Origin: Mesostigma viride
Taxonomy: Eukaryota; Streptophyta; Mesostigmatophyceae; Mesostigmatales; Mesostigmataceae
Assembly (NCBI GenBank): GCA_009746045.1
Contig: RPFO01000264.1
Location: 60,001 to 124,000, forward strand
Direction: 5' to 3'
DNA: 64,000 nt
Positions 21,151 to 32,680 of the stretch are shown piece after piece; the first letter of the stretch is position 1; each line of letters begins with the position of its first letter. A model generated the notes under the pieces. The model was not told the DNA's origin and made no database searches. It saw only the letters and a list, made by a program, of their open reading frames with translations. Made by a program: the position numbers and the translations under genes.

Positions 21151-22638
21151 CCATGCAGCCACCCATCCTCGGCCCCCAGCATCATGGTGAACACAGCGTT
21201 TCCCTTGCCCCGGCTGTAAAACTGGACTGTCTCACCGCTTTAACAAAGACGGTTCAGGGCGATGTATGTAGTCGCCTCAAAGTTGCACCCGCACGGCCAG
21301 CAAATGCTGGGCCGCTGCCATCCCCACTTCACAAACACACCCTCTTTCAGAATCTGTCCAGTATTGTTGCCTAATGCATCCCCGTTCGAAAGAGCGACAT
21401 AATGAAACCACACTGCGAATGAGACAACGCAGTTTGTTTAACATGCCACGGTGCCGACTATACCTCAAGACCATAGCTGTGTAATGACGGCGGGACAATG
21501 ACGGCCGGGTAATGACGCGCAATGATGAGACAATGACGCGCGTGATGAATAGGGAACTGTTTGATAACGAAAGGTTAGTGGTTGTAAACTAATTATAGGT
21601 CGTTGATTATTCAATGAAGAGGTGGCACACTGTTGTTTTTGTTCATTCTTGCACTGACTTCCGCGCGGCCATGAATCTCACTGAACTGAACTGAACACCG
21701 CGCGGCAAATCAATTGTCCACGGCGTTAACTATTGCAAGTACATATCGGAGCCTGCACGCCGATTCAATGGCGACAATTTATTCCTTCGGACGAAAGTGT
21801 ACGGCGTACTTTTGGTATACTTGCAGGTTTGTTGCGATTCTGTTGCGTTGCGGAACCCTAAGAATGGTGGGTTTTCAGTTGCGAAACTAGTTATTGCGAT
21901 CGATACTCGACCACGCTCCCATTTCTCATCCAAACATCACTTTTGAAAAGTAAAGTTGCCATGGTGTGCCCATACCGAAGTGGATGATAATTTTATTTTT
22001 TTTTAGTTGCGATTCTTGTTGCGATACTGCAGGTGACCCCTGTATCGTTACGCCTCGGGGTATCCTCCTCTTCGCCATGAGATGGTGATGGATTTCATTC
22101 TCGTGGTTCTCTGAACATAGTTTCTCTATAGTGAGATGGAAGGGTAGCCGCTATAGCTAGGTTATTGGGTTCACGTGACATACCTTTTGAGGCCAGTGCG
22201 GCCTGATCCGGATCATGCAGTCGTGGCCAAAGCTTTGGCCAGTTTTTCTTGGCCAGGTGGCGGGAGCTACGTTGAGATGTAAACCTGCCACTGTCTAACT
22301 GGTTTCTTGGCTAATGGCGTAGTGATTTGCTATATCTAGATTCTTTCTCTCACACAATATGTGACCTAATAGCCCCGGCAGCCTTACGTAAGCCAGTGCC
22401 GGCAATGAGAATGCCACATTGCCGTCATTGCGTCATTTGTTCAGACGCAACATTTGCGTGGCGAAAAAATGCCGTCCGGGCCAAGGCCGCATGACACGCA
22501 AAAAAGGACAAAAACAAAACCACCTAGCTAAGGTCGGCCTCTTTTCTTTTCACGAGGGCGGCGACAGCAAGCCAGGAGAAACGAACCTCTGGTTTGACGA
22601 ACCTTTACTGTCGGAGCCTTTTTTGGCCCTGAGCAGCA
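21151..22638 (+). other. 1.5-kb stretch without a recognised gene
   Basis: Only short frames occur. AATGACGG/AATGACGCG words are repeated at 21483-21545. GTTGCGATTCTGTTGCG recurs at about 21831 and 22010. TCTCTGAACATAGTTT at 22111 resembles the start of the 18494 repeat. I recognise no family. Confidence 0.4.
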
Positions 22639-23703
22639 ATGCCGAAGGGGCGCAAGGCTACAGCAAGGCAGGCAGCGCGCGAGGAGGACGGGACGCCCAC
22701 ACCGCGGGCTGCTGCCGCCAGTCACTCGCCAGTGGCCTTCAGCGCCAAAAAGAAGCAGCTCGCCACTCTGCTCGCCAAGTGCATCAGCCCCGCAGAGGCG
22801 GTGGGGGCAGTCGAGCAGGTCTTCGGTGCTAAGGACTGGGTGACGGACGCCAGCTCGTGGAGCTCGAGCCAGCTGAAGTCTGTCGCGCAGTTGCTGGCCG
22901 ATCACGTTGATGTTGCCGACGTGTTGGACGCGCGTGACCCAAACGGAACGTTGGTGGCAAAACTGCTGGCCGTGGCAGATCTCGCGGCGGACGAGGAGGA
23001 GGATCAGGCGCTGCCACCAACGACACCTGCGCAACGAAAAATGGCCAAGCCAAAAGGCGCGGCCAAGGTTTCGGCAGGTGGGGGGGCTGTCGGAAAGGAA
23101 ATGAGGGCGAGGTTGGCGACATTCGTTGGGGCACCTCCGGAAACCAAAAATCAGGACGACGAGAAGGACGAGGAGGGGGAGGTCGCAGCCGAGAAATTCA
23201 TGCAAGGTTTGAAGGCAGCGCTGGGAGGAATGGAGGGGGCGGGAAGCCCCTTCAAGGCCTCGAAAGGAGTGGCGCTGCCCAGCCGAGCCAAGAGCGTGAA
23301 ATATCGGATTTCGGAGCGGGTGCTGCCGGGGGTGTTGGAGGACGCCAGCGACAATGGGATGGGAATCCGGTCGTGGGTCATGACGGTCAAGCCTGGAAAT
23401 TGGCGGAACATGGAGAACAGGAAAATTGTCATGAACATTGCATTGGCCATGGACACCCTTCTCAAGGAGCTGGGCTCAGCAGCCGGGGAGCTTGTGGGCA
23501 TGGAGTACCTAATGAGGGTGGTGGCGGCCTTGCTGCACGACAGGTGGAGCCGGCAAGGAGGGGGAGGGTGGAAGGTGGCCAGCCACCTCCTGCCGTTGGG
23601 GGAGGAGGCTGCACTGTCAGCCACCCCGGCTGTCAAGGCAGCTCTCCAAACTGCGATCCTCTTGGACAAGCTCAGAAAGGCTCAACAAGTTGTAGGGAAA
23701 TAG
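22639..23703 (+). CDS. Gag-like protein of a retroelement fossil
   Basis: This is a 354-residue frame with a basic N-terminus (PKGRKATARQAAREE), an acidic stretch near residue 180 (DDEKDEEGE) and a helical C-terminal third. In that last part the pattern of a hydrophobic pair, MDTLLKEL, then a conserved W near GGGGWKVASHLLP, recalls gag proteins that precede RT in DIRS-like elements. There is no zinc knuckle. No host function is suggested. The assignment rests on position before RT-like remnants and is tentative. Confidence 0.45.
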   Translation: MPKGRKATARQAAREEDGTPTPRAAAASHSPVAFSAKKKQLATLLAKCISPAEAVGAVEQVFGAKDWVTDASSWSSSQLKSVAQLLADHVDVADVLDARDPNGTLVAKLLAVADLAADEEEDQALPPTTPAQRKMAKPKGAAKVSAGGGAVGKEMRARLATFVGAPPETKNQDDEKDEEGEVAAEKFMQGLKAALGGMEGAGSPFKASKGVALPSRAKSVKYRISERVLPGVLEDASDNGMGIRSWVMTVKPGNWRNMENRKIVMNIALAMDTLLKELGSAAGELVGMEYLMRVVAALLHDRWSRQGGGGWKVASHLLPLGEEAALSATPAVKAALQTAILLDKLRKAQQVVGK

Positions 23704-23859
23704 AATCCCAGCGGGACCGCTCCCTTTTCCCGCTGCCATACCCACTTAGGCCAGCGTACACCGCGTGGGGCAGGGTGAGATCGGCACGCCGGCGATAGCG
23801 TGCCACGCGCCGCCACCGCGAGTACACACTGCGATGCAAGGTAGTGCATTGGCTTAATT

Positions 23860-24704
23860 GGCTGTGGTGTGGGGGGCAAGACCCTCCTCCTAACCCTAGA
23901 GGGGCGTGTTCTAAGGGGAGGGAGGAGGCCCTTGCGAGGGTCAAGAGGCACTGCACCTGGCACAGTCGCCGCGCAGGGGGCGTTGCGACAGGCCAGGAGT
24001 AAGAAAGTGCTGATGCAATATATGGGAAGCAGAAAAAGTATGAACAACTGCTCGCGGACGCGACGAGTTTACCAAAGGCGGAGGTGGCGGGGAAGGCACG
24101 GCTGCTCGACCTGTTGGCTATACGGCCGAGCTGGCGGGAGATATATGCCAGCGAAGAGAGCTGCATCAAGCCAGCGGCCGTGGCGAGTGCAAAGTATTGG
24201 AATGTGCCCATTGAGCCCAGCCGGGGATGCTCCATGGCTGAATGGGGGAAGCTCATGAGCCGGGCAGCGCAGGCGTGGGCATGGTGGCGTTCCGGGAGAG
24301 GCGGCCCAAGTGGGTGGATGGCTGCTTTGGAGTGGCCAAGGGGTTGGGTGAGCTACGGTTCATCGTCAACAGGAAGCTGGGCAACCTGCTGTGGGTGGAC
24401 CCCCCCAAGATCCTGCTACCCCACCTGGGCATCCTCGTGGAGGTCTATACATCAAGGGCTGGTGCTACTGCGCCAAGAGCGACCTCGTGTCATACTATAC
24501 TACTCTATCGAGGTGCCCGAGTGGTGGTGGGACTATACCAAGGGCTTCCTAGTGTGTGGTCGACTAGCGTAGGTCTGGCAGGGCCGAGGCGGAGGGTGTG
24601 GCCCGTGCTCAAGGTGCTGGCCATGGGACATTCCCATGCGGTGGCGCTGGGGGAGGCCATCCATGAGATGGTGCTCTACATGACCGGTGCCCTGGATCCG
24701 AGGC
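23860..24704 (+). pseudogene. RT-like remnant, left part
   Basis: Short open pieces in more than one frame include an RT-like stretch around 24330-24440 (GELRFIVNRKL, then P.ILLPHLGIL) and, near 24620-24690, a segment resembling the RT motif that contains MGHSHAV. This part is decayed. It ends at the insertion point of the LTR element. Confidence 0.4.
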
Positions 24705-25308
24705 TGTCAGAAATTTGGAGACACCTAGGTCGTAATTAAATGGATAGAGACGACAATTGAGATAACGTGTTGATTAATCAATAGATAGAATATTGAATGC
24801 CGGACTGCCACCACTTCTACCGCCAAAGCCATGGTGCGGATTCCGGGTGGGGACCATTAGCGTCCATGGCCACTAGGCTCGGACCTAAGGTAAGTGCAAC
24901 GTAGGTTGCATCTTCCTTAACAATGCACAATGTGGCGGCGCTGCCCAATAGCAACCGTCCGATCTACAACGTCACAGATTAACTTAATAATAAGTGTCTC
25001 GATCACAACAGCTGGCATACAGAATCACTTAGACAATGATGCGAATATTCGGCACCAACAATTTGCTCAGCGCTAGGAATTAGCTTCCGACAAATGTCAC
25101 AAGGTCCTCAGGCCTTACAAGCCGTTATAACCACAAGGTATAGTGTCGGAACTAATCCAAACTTTGGCACCTAATATATCTTTGTGTATACTCAACTGTT
25201 TTCAACAAGAAAACTAGCGCCGTAAAGGACACGGCAAGCCCTACTCAGCCCTAACAGAAATGGGCTAGCAAACGGGCACAATTACCAGGATTATCTAAAA
25301 TCCTGACA
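24705..25308 (+). repeat. Left LTR of the non-coding element
   Basis: This 604-bp repeat has TGTCAG...CTGACA ends that are perfect 6-bp inverted repeats. It is preceded by the target duplication GAGGC. Confidence 0.85.
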
Positions 25309-26447
25309 CCCCCCTTGCACGTTGCTGGCATTTACCTAAACAACCGTGCTCCTTCTTGCTCAACTAAGGGTGGCCTAGGGTGGCCTAGAATCAACGCACC
25401 CCTCAACACAACTAGGGTGGCCTAGGGTGGCCTAGGACCAACGCATGCACCCATACACAAAACAACTACGGTGGGGTCTGTATTATACGGTCAAACAATA
25501 ACCGGCTGTAGACGAGGAAACTGGATGGAAACACGTGACGCTGGGGCTTGGATTTCTCGCATGTAGCCAAAAAGAAGCTCAGGGGCAACACATATGTCAC
25601 CTTATAAGACGATTCCGGTTTCAAAGAGATAGGCCGAACGGACCAAAGGAATTTCGGCATAAGATGCCAGCTGCCGAAAGCATAAGATACCAGCAGCTCC
25701 ATCGCTTCAGACTCAGATTCGAGACGCGTGCAGTTTTACAACCGCGTAGAACCCCGGCCGGTGTCACTTGACGCACTGGAATTGGAAATCTGTTGCCAGG
25801 AAAAAAAGTTCTGTTCCTGGCAGGAACCTGGATCGGGATCTTGTGAGTCCGGTGCTTATGCACCCCATCGTTTGCCAAACGCAAATCGTACCAAAAATGC
25901 CGTTTTGCGTATACATAAGCAAGAAACATGCGTAGCACCTGGCCTGCGCACTGGGCCGGAAATTTTCGACGATTTTTTTTTTCCATAGATAATCAAGGCA
26001 GCTGCCTTGGTACAGAATGACTACTAGGACGACTCGTCCTATACGACTTGACAAACTTCCTAGCCAACTAGGCTAAGAAACAGGTATCCAACTAGGACAC
26101 AAACGATGACCAACTAGGTCAAAAAACATGCGCTGCCAATGAGGCCTCAACAAGAGTGTAGCGCAGCTTAGTCAACGAGACCAAGTCTTTTACTGCCCAA
26201 CGAGGACAGCTTTGTCCAACTAGGACGACCGACAGCGCTGCCAACTAGGCATGCACAGCCCACTGGACTGCTACGCTTGCGTAGTCAACTAGACCACGTC
26301 TTTGACTGCCCAACGAGGACAGTTTTGCCTCTAGCCAAGCAGGCGCCCATATATACGAGGGCATGACTTCCGGCTCACACGTATCTTGCTAAATTCATAG
26401 CACGTCGATTATCATACCACCAAAGGGTAAATTCTGTAATGGCTTTG

Positions 26448-27051
26448 TGTCAGAAATTTGGAGACACCTAGGTCGTAATTAAATGGATAGAGACGACAAT
26501 TGAGATAACGTGTTGATTAATCAATAGATAGAATATTGAATGCCGGACTGCCACCACTTCTACCGCCAAAGCCATGGTGCGGATTCCGGGTGGGGACCAT
26601 TAGCGTCCATGGCCACTAGGCTCGGACCTAAGGTAAGTGCAACGTAGGTTGCATCTTCCTTAACAATGCACAATGTGGCGGCGCTGCCCAATAGCAACCG
26701 TCCGATCTACAACGTCACAGATTAACTTAATAATAAGTGTCTCGATCACAACAGCTGGCATACAGAATCACTTAGACAATGATGCGAATATTCGGCACCA
26801 ACAATTTGCTCAGCGCTAGGAATTAGCAGCCGACAAATGTCACAAGGTCCTCGGGCCTTACAAGCCGTTATAACCACAAGGTATAGTGTCGGAACTAATC
26901 CAAACTTTGGCACCTAATATATCTTTGTGTATACTCAACTGTTTTCAACAAGAAAACTAGCGCCGTAAAGGACACGGCAAGCCCTACTCAGCCCTAACAG
27001 AAATGGGCTAGCAAACGGGCACAATTACCAGGATTATCTAAAATCCTGACA
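26448..27051 (+). repeat. Right LTR of the non-coding element
   Basis: This is the second 604-bp copy, almost identical to 24705-25308, followed by GAGGC. Confidence 0.85.
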
Positions 27052-27056
27052 GAGGC

Positions 27057-27593
27057 GCCAGGTCAACTACCTCTCAAGCGCAGGTGAGCTCACCTTGGTG
27101 CGCGACGAGTGTGGCCAGCCACTGCGCTTGGCCATCGAGTACAAGGAGGAGCGCGCCGGGGAGCTTCAGATTGACCTGAAAACCCCCCCTGCCCCCATGC
27201 TGTCCATCACCATTGCATGATGACTTGGTGGCCAGCAACGGGCGGACCTGCGAGGCTGTGAACCAGCTCATCACGCGCGCTATATTGAGGAAGGCTACCT
27301 CCCTAACAAACTTGTGCCGTCTAAGGAGAAGACTAAGATGGCGAGCCTGGAAGGGGACAAGCTAGAAGCCCTACTAGGGGTGGTGCACCGACGGAACGGC
27401 GTGCTGGAACCAACGGTCAAGCAGCTCAACCTTGTGATCGCCCACACGCAGGCTATACTCACTCGAGGCCGAGCTACGGCCGAGGGGTTGGCTGCCATCT
27501 TGGGGCGGTGGTTGTGGCTGCAGATGTTAAGCCGCATCTGCTTGTCCATTTGGCAGCAATGTTTTAAATTCATCAGCCTGCAAGGGTGGGGGC
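27057..27593 (+). pseudogene. Pol-like remnant, right part
   Basis: Pieces read as pol sequence continue after the LTR element. Around 27314-27560 the text ILTRGRATAEGLAAILGRW and LSIWQQCFKFI matches the pattern seen after RT in algal DIRS-like pol proteins. It is decayed and ends at the LTR that begins at 27594. Confidence 0.4.
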
Positions 27594-27941
27594 AGTTGAG
27601 TAACTCTAGAGCCCTTAGTAGCATCTGGCTCTAAGTTCCCCATGTCCGTCCGCACGCCTTCCGCTAGCGTCCGCTAAGCCGCCGGCTATTATCCGGCGGT
27701 CCGATGCGGTCGACCGGTCTAAGGGCGGCGCCTAGGGCCCGCCGGCGCCACGTAGGCCCCAGTCCGGGGCCTTATCCGGGTCGGTACGGACAGGTTACGG
27801 CTATCCGGATAGGCTTTGCTGCCAGGCTAGGACATAAGCCAGTGGTTGGCCAGCTCGATCCGACAGCAGTTCTCTGTGTTCACATTCTCCCAAGCTCAAC
27901 GTGACCGACCGCCATAGCTTAGCCGGTCGGGGGCTTTAACT
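27594..27941 (+). repeat. LTR of the Copia-1-related element
   Basis: This 348-bp LTR aligns along its length, in reverse orientation, with the Copia-1 LTRs at 49210-49554 and 63513-63857, with many substitutions and small indels. Confidence 0.85.
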
Positions 27942-27960
27942 TGTATTCATACACGTCCCG

Positions 27961-29249
27961 ATGGCTTCCGGCACACGGAGCCGCGCGGGAGAACACACAG
28001 ATGCGCCAAGTGGCGAGGCCGCAGGCTCCGTCCTGCCACGCTTTAGTGCGGACGAGGCCACGAGGCTGATGCAAACCCTCGTGGCACAACCTGAACTGGC
28101 CAAGCAGTTTAAGCATTTGATGCTTACTGCTGACGATGCTCTGAATCGCGGGCCTCTGAAGCAAACGGAGGTGCCCGCGGATCTACCTGCCGACTATACG
28201 GCGGACGACGCAGCAGATTTTCTGGCTGCACTCAAGCGTCTGCGCGATGGACGCGCGGACAAAGATTCAGAGCTGATTGGCAAGTTCCGTGCAGTACTCT
28301 GCAGTACAACCAAGCACCCGAACATTGCCAATTTAGTTCGCATTGCCGACGACAACAAACAAACCTGGGAAGTTTTTTACAACGGTCTGGACGCTCACTT
28401 GTCGCAGTCTAAGGAAGAGGCCGACGAGCAAGCCTTCAACGACTTCGAGGGCTATGCAGTTAATAAGGCAAATTTGCCCGGGGCTGCACGTGATTTCCAG
28501 GTCTTCGTGCACAAGCACACGCTGCTAGATACCCTCAAGCCCATTTTCCTGTGCAATCGATTTCTAAAGAAATGCGACCTGTCGTCGGATGTGCATCTGA
28601 CCATAGCGACGGAACTCAAAAAGAAGAGTGCTGTCAGTTTCGACGAGGGCATGCTGTATTTGATCTCATGCTTCAAGAGTGCGCAGTCCAAGCCGACTGC
28701 CTCGGCCGCTCTGCCTGATCCCTGCGCAAGGTGGATACCGGCGCGTCTTCTTCTTCAGGCGCAGAGGCTCCAATTACGCGGTCGGAGCTTACGGCCATCC
28801 TGAAAAAGGTCGTCGGCCACGGCAACAACGGGGGCCAGCGCGGGCGCAAGCGCGGGCATGGTGGCGACGACAAGAAGGGCGATAATCCCCCGGCCTAGCG
28901 GCAGCAGGGGGCGTCTACTGACCGCAAGCAACGCTGTGAGCGCTGCTTCGGACGTCGCCATGTCCGGAATGACTGCCGGGTTCGCCCGGACCTGCATGGA
29001 GCTCGAGGACAACCTTTGCCGCAAGTGCCACGACGTTCTGCGTGGTCACAGCGTGGAGGCGTGCAAGGCCAAGCGCATCGTCGTCCACGGCACCCGCGAG
29101 GAGTGGGCAGAGCGACGGGCAGCACGAAAGTCAGGTGAGAGCACGCTCGATACCCCTTCTTTTGATCAATGCGTCACGCTGAACCGGGCCGTCGTAGAGC
29201 CTGAAGTCGTTCCTAAAAGCCACGTGACTACATCCTCTGTCTCATTCCA
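27961..29249 (+). pseudogene. Gag of the Copia-1-related element (fossil)
   Basis: It begins MASGTRSRAGEHTDAPS and continues with the capsid-like helices shared with Copia-1 (VLPRFSADEATRLMQTLVAQ). A cysteine-rich nucleic-acid-binding part follows near 28.95-29.05 kb. It is broken and ends at the next element. Confidence 0.75.
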
Positions 29250-29991
29250 TGTTTTACATCCGGCTGACTGCCGGCTGCGAAAGATCTACACCTGATCCAC
29301 GACTGACTGTCGTGGACGATGGTTGACTTCATGGTAGGAACTAATCCCTGGAGCAGGATGTGCGATACATTTATCAGGACATTCCGGATCGTGATAATGG
29401 CATGTAACTTGTACGTCAGGAATTGGAATCCATACTTTATCCCAACCCGCGGGCAGAGCCCCCTCGGAAAGTAGACGTGAGTCACTTTATGCCATTGCAA
29501 TTAACCGAGAGAGAGTAGGTAAATAAAACACCAACACCTATATGCCCGCCGTCGTGCACGTTGGAAGACGATGCACAACGCGGGTATGCATGATGCATAG
29601 ATGATCGGCCCACAACCGGCCCAATAACAACACTCCCGATTGTGGACTGTTTCGGAATAACAGTGGGTGGAAACCCACCCTCCCGACTAGCCACGAATGA
29701 TAAAACACTGGAATGTGTTGTAAACCTGAAAGCCACCAAACTAGCTACGAATGGGCGTACACTGGAAAATGCCCTAGACTAAGGCTCAGCCCACCACGTG
29801 GCTTGGCCTAGCTAGCCGGCGCTACACCACAGCGCCGGGCCCTGACCTACACATAATGTGCTATTAAAAGCAACGTAGGCCAACCCCTTGGAAAAAGGGT
29901 GCGTAACTAGCTACACAAATCTGACGACAGTATATTGTTACGGCCAATATGTCCACTAACGAACCCTAAGTAAACAAGCTTGGACGTAACA
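29250..29991 (-). repeat. LTR of the Ty3-like element
   Basis: This 742-bp sequence starts TGTTACGTCC on the - strand and ends GGATGTAAAACA, an imperfect terminal inverted repeat with TG...CA ends. It directly follows the polypurine tract. It has no coding capacity. Confidence 0.65.
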
Positions 29992-30284
29992 CTCTTCCCC
30001 CCCCATAGGGGACGGTAGAACCCGTCCCTAACGGTGGAACCCGAAAAAGAGGAGCACAACGCCACAACAATAACAACGTGACAAACAGCCAAGTGACCAC
30101 GAGAGCCCAGTAAGGCTTGACGCCCAGCAAACCAGAGTGACAGTAGGGGGACCCACAGCTGCCCCGCCCGCGCTCGGGGTAAGGATCCACACGCTAAAGC
30201 CAGAGCCCGGCCTAGTGATGGCCTAAGCTCCACTGGCCCACCAGAACGCTACACCCGTCCCAGGTCCAATGACCACCTAACCAT

Positions 30285-31979
30285 CTACCAGTTGTACTGA
30301 GTGGCTGCCCCTTGGAGCGAGAGAAGGTATTCCTCGTAACGCTGTTGACGCGCCCGCATATCCTGGGTCGGCGTGTCACGGTCCATATTACAGTCCCGCA
30401 ACACCCCCCGCACCAAGACCCGGCCGTTCTCATCACGCCGCGTCACCGGGAAAATGCCTTGAAACGCCCACAGGCACCGGTGACGCGTGATGACAACCTC
30501 CCATTTTACACGATCGACAAACCCACATGCATCTGGCCTGCTCCACCACGGAGGCCACCGCCTCGAAAACAGGGGGAATCATGTCTGATCGACTGCCCTT
30601 CACCTGCTTGGCCCCCTCGGGGCGTGCCATCTCCCAGAGGAGAATGTCCGGCTCCACACTGTATTTAGGATGCCGCACCGCCCCGATGCCAGGACAGTGG
30701 TATCCGTCTGGGGTGGGATCCCAGACATCCCCCTCGAACCGCGGCTCGCTGGGTGGTGGCGGCTCAGTCGCTGACCGCGACTTACCAGGCAACCGAGGGG
30801 ATCGCTCCAGCACCACCGGGAAGGCGCGTGCTGGATGCAGCCTCAAACCCACCATAACCCGCCGCGTCCCCTCCTGTACCGTTACCGCCGATGTGGCCCG
30901 CACCACGACCGGTTTTAACAGGTGGAACCCTGCTGGGGGATCCCACATCCCCTTGGGGGCCTGTGCCTCCCACATGCGCAACTCTCCCTCAAATACCCCC
31001 GAAGACTTGCTGACGGTACGTTGCGACAAAAAACTGCCCACGCCATCGGCCGCCAACAGCAAAGGCTGACCCAGCGACGCCCGTGGAACCGGTTGTCCTG
31101 TCCAGTCCGTACCGGAAAATTGAGCAGCCTCCGGAGACATCAAGGCACTCCAATACCCTGACTCTCCGTACTGCTGATGTTGTTGCTGCACCTGCTGCCG
31201 CTGCGGCTGTTGGAGCGGCTGCTGCACCTGCTGTCGCTGCGGCTGTTGGAGCGGCTGCCGTGATGGCTGCTGCGCCCCTTGTTGCGCCTGCTGCAGTGGC
31301 CCCGCCTGCTGGGTCGAGGCAACACCACAGGGGAAGACTGGAACGTCACCATACCCGGAACTGTACCCTGCGCCACCATGCCACCACCCCGCATACCGCC
31401 CCCGCGTCCGCGCCCTACCCCCGACGTACCCGGTCCAAGCTCCGACATCAAACCCCCCTGTTGCGTCAATAGGGAGGTCCACCCAGACCCCTGAGGGGGA
31501 ACCTGGACAGGAACCAAAGGTCGGTGGGAGGAGCTGGAAAGCCCCGCCACGTGGGGACCTGACGGCCCCGATGCGACCCCTGGACAGGCACTGTAAAGCC
31601 CCGTCATGGGGGGACCTGACGGCCCCGGTGCGACCCCTGGACGGGCACTGGAAAGCCCCGTCATGGGGGGACCTGACAGCCCCGCAACCCTGGTATTACC
31701 ACCAGCAACGGTCACAGTACCCACCGGTAACGTCGCGCTGGTGACTGCCCCGCCCGGCCCTTGAGGCGCGACCTGAATGGGTCCTGCACTGGAAGGTGCA
31801 GAAGCCCCAGGTCCCGCCGCCGCTTGGGGAGTCAACATACGCTCCATCACCTTTTGGAGTACCGCTTCCATCGTGGTGGACAACCGCGCCTCAAAAACCT
31901 CCGCCTGTGCAACCATCTGTTCCTCCAAACCTAAACGCAGCGCCTGCAGCTGGGTGGAAACCCGCTGCTCGACCTCCAC
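30285..31979 (-). CDS. Gag-like region of the Ty3-like element
   Basis: The N-terminal part (from 31979) has a coiled-coil-like helix (LRLGLEEQMVAQAEVFEARL) and then a Pro/Gly-rich linker with internal repeats (GLSS/GLYSARPGVA-PGPSGPPMTG). A Gln-rich stretch (QQPLQQPQRQQVQQ) leads to a C-terminal domain of about 250 residues with W, P and G at regular spacing and a CRSC...CHH cluster. Gag of a retroelement is the likely role, as it lies before PPT and LTR. It looks broken about once or twice. Confidence 0.45.
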
Positions 31980-31995
31980 CGCGGACTGCGATGAG

Positions 31996-32649
31996 AGTTA
32001 GCATTTTGGGCAACCAATATGCTAAGTGGATGCAGTTTGGAAAGACCTTTCCAACGCCGTGCTGACCGCCTGAAACAGACAAGGGACGAGAAAGATATGA
32101 GGTCCCGAAGTCCTAGCCGTCCGTGGCCGACTAGGGTACAGTCCTCTGGTATAGTGGACAGGACACGTGGCAGGCCGTGCCTGCACAGGCTTAGCCTGAC
32201 TATCACGTGACTGTGGTCCACGTAGACCAGAGGAGCAGTGCAGCCTGTGACCGGTGGACTACAGGAACTGGCACAGGTCTGCAAGGATACTAGGCCTTGC
32301 AGGCTTGTGACAGGTCCTGTACTTGAATCCTAGGTTGCAGAGTCTAGGCAAATCCAGTTCGTCCTGGCTCTGCACTGATGCCAGTGGACGTTGAGGATTT
32401 GCTTGCCTGCCTGCACGTGCCTCGTCACGCCGATGGGAACGAGGAACAACGCAAAGGATATAGCTTGGTCATGGGGGATGACCAGCTATCTTGGCAAGCA
32501 CGAACCGAGGGTCCCACATTGGACGTGGAACCGCTCACCGTGGTCGTGGCTTGGTGCACGGGTTAAAAGGTTGCTGCCTTGCAACTTTGGCTCATCCCGT
32601 TGTGTGGCGTGAGAGACCAGGAACTCACAGTTCTGGCTGCTCGCTAACT
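31996..32649 (+). repeat. LTR of the Copia-2-related element
   Basis: This 654-bp LTR with AGTTAGC...CTAACT ends is clearly related to the 645-bp Copia-2 LTRs but differs by several indels and substitutions in the 3' third. Confidence 0.85.
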
Positions 32650-32680
32650 CGTACTATTGCAGTTCCGTTTGCAAGGTTTC

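Larger units (their letters stand above)
24705..27051 (+). mobile_element. Young non-coding LTR element (TRIM/LARD-like), 2347 bp
   Basis: Two direct repeats of 604 bp (24705-25308 and 26448-27051) begin TGTCAG and end CTGACA and differ by about three bases by eye. The 5-bp target duplication GAGGC lies at 24700-24704 and 27052-27056. The internal 1139 bp holds no gag or pol; it has GGGTGGCCTA repeats (25365-25435) and CCAACTAGG words (26020-26340). It looks structurally whole, is recent by LTR identity, and must depend on proteins from another element. No clear primer site or polypurine tract is seen, and strand is arbitrary. Confidence 0.85.
22639..27593 (+). mobile_element. Fossil retroelement with gag-like and RT-like parts (possibly DIRS-like), broken
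   Basis: A gag-like frame (22639-23703) is followed by pol-like pieces at about 23.9-24.7 kb and 27.06-27.6 kb. The pol-like segments resemble RT and downstream pol of the tyrosine-recombinase (DIRS-like) or related retroelements of algae; no recombinase or integrase is seen, so the family is uncertain. It is clearly broken, with several breaks, and a younger LTR element (24705-27051) has inserted into it. Its right end is cut by the LTR at 27594. Confidence 0.5.
27594..29249 (+). mobile_element. Copia-1-related element, 5' part only (LTR and gag), broken
   Basis: An LTR (27594-27941, AGTTGAG...TTTAACT) is followed by gag starting at 27961. It is a diverged relative of the Copia-1 element at 49-64 kb, in the opposite orientation. 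The copy stops where a Ty3-like LTR begins at 29250. It has a few breaks in gag and is clearly older than Copia-1. Confidence 0.8.
29250..31995 (-). mobile_element. Ty3/gypsy-like LTR element, 3' part (gag-like ORF, PPT, LTR)
   Basis: Read on the - strand, a gag-like coding region (31979 to 30285) is followed by a spacer, a polypurine tract (30005 to 29992, GGGGGGGGAAGAG) and an LTR starting TGTTACGTCC. No protease, RT or integrase is present between gag and the PPT, so it is either a non-autonomous derivative or has lost pol. The 5' LTR is not in place: the copy is cut by the Copia-2-like LTR at 31996. Age cannot be judged from one LTR. Confidence 0.6.
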
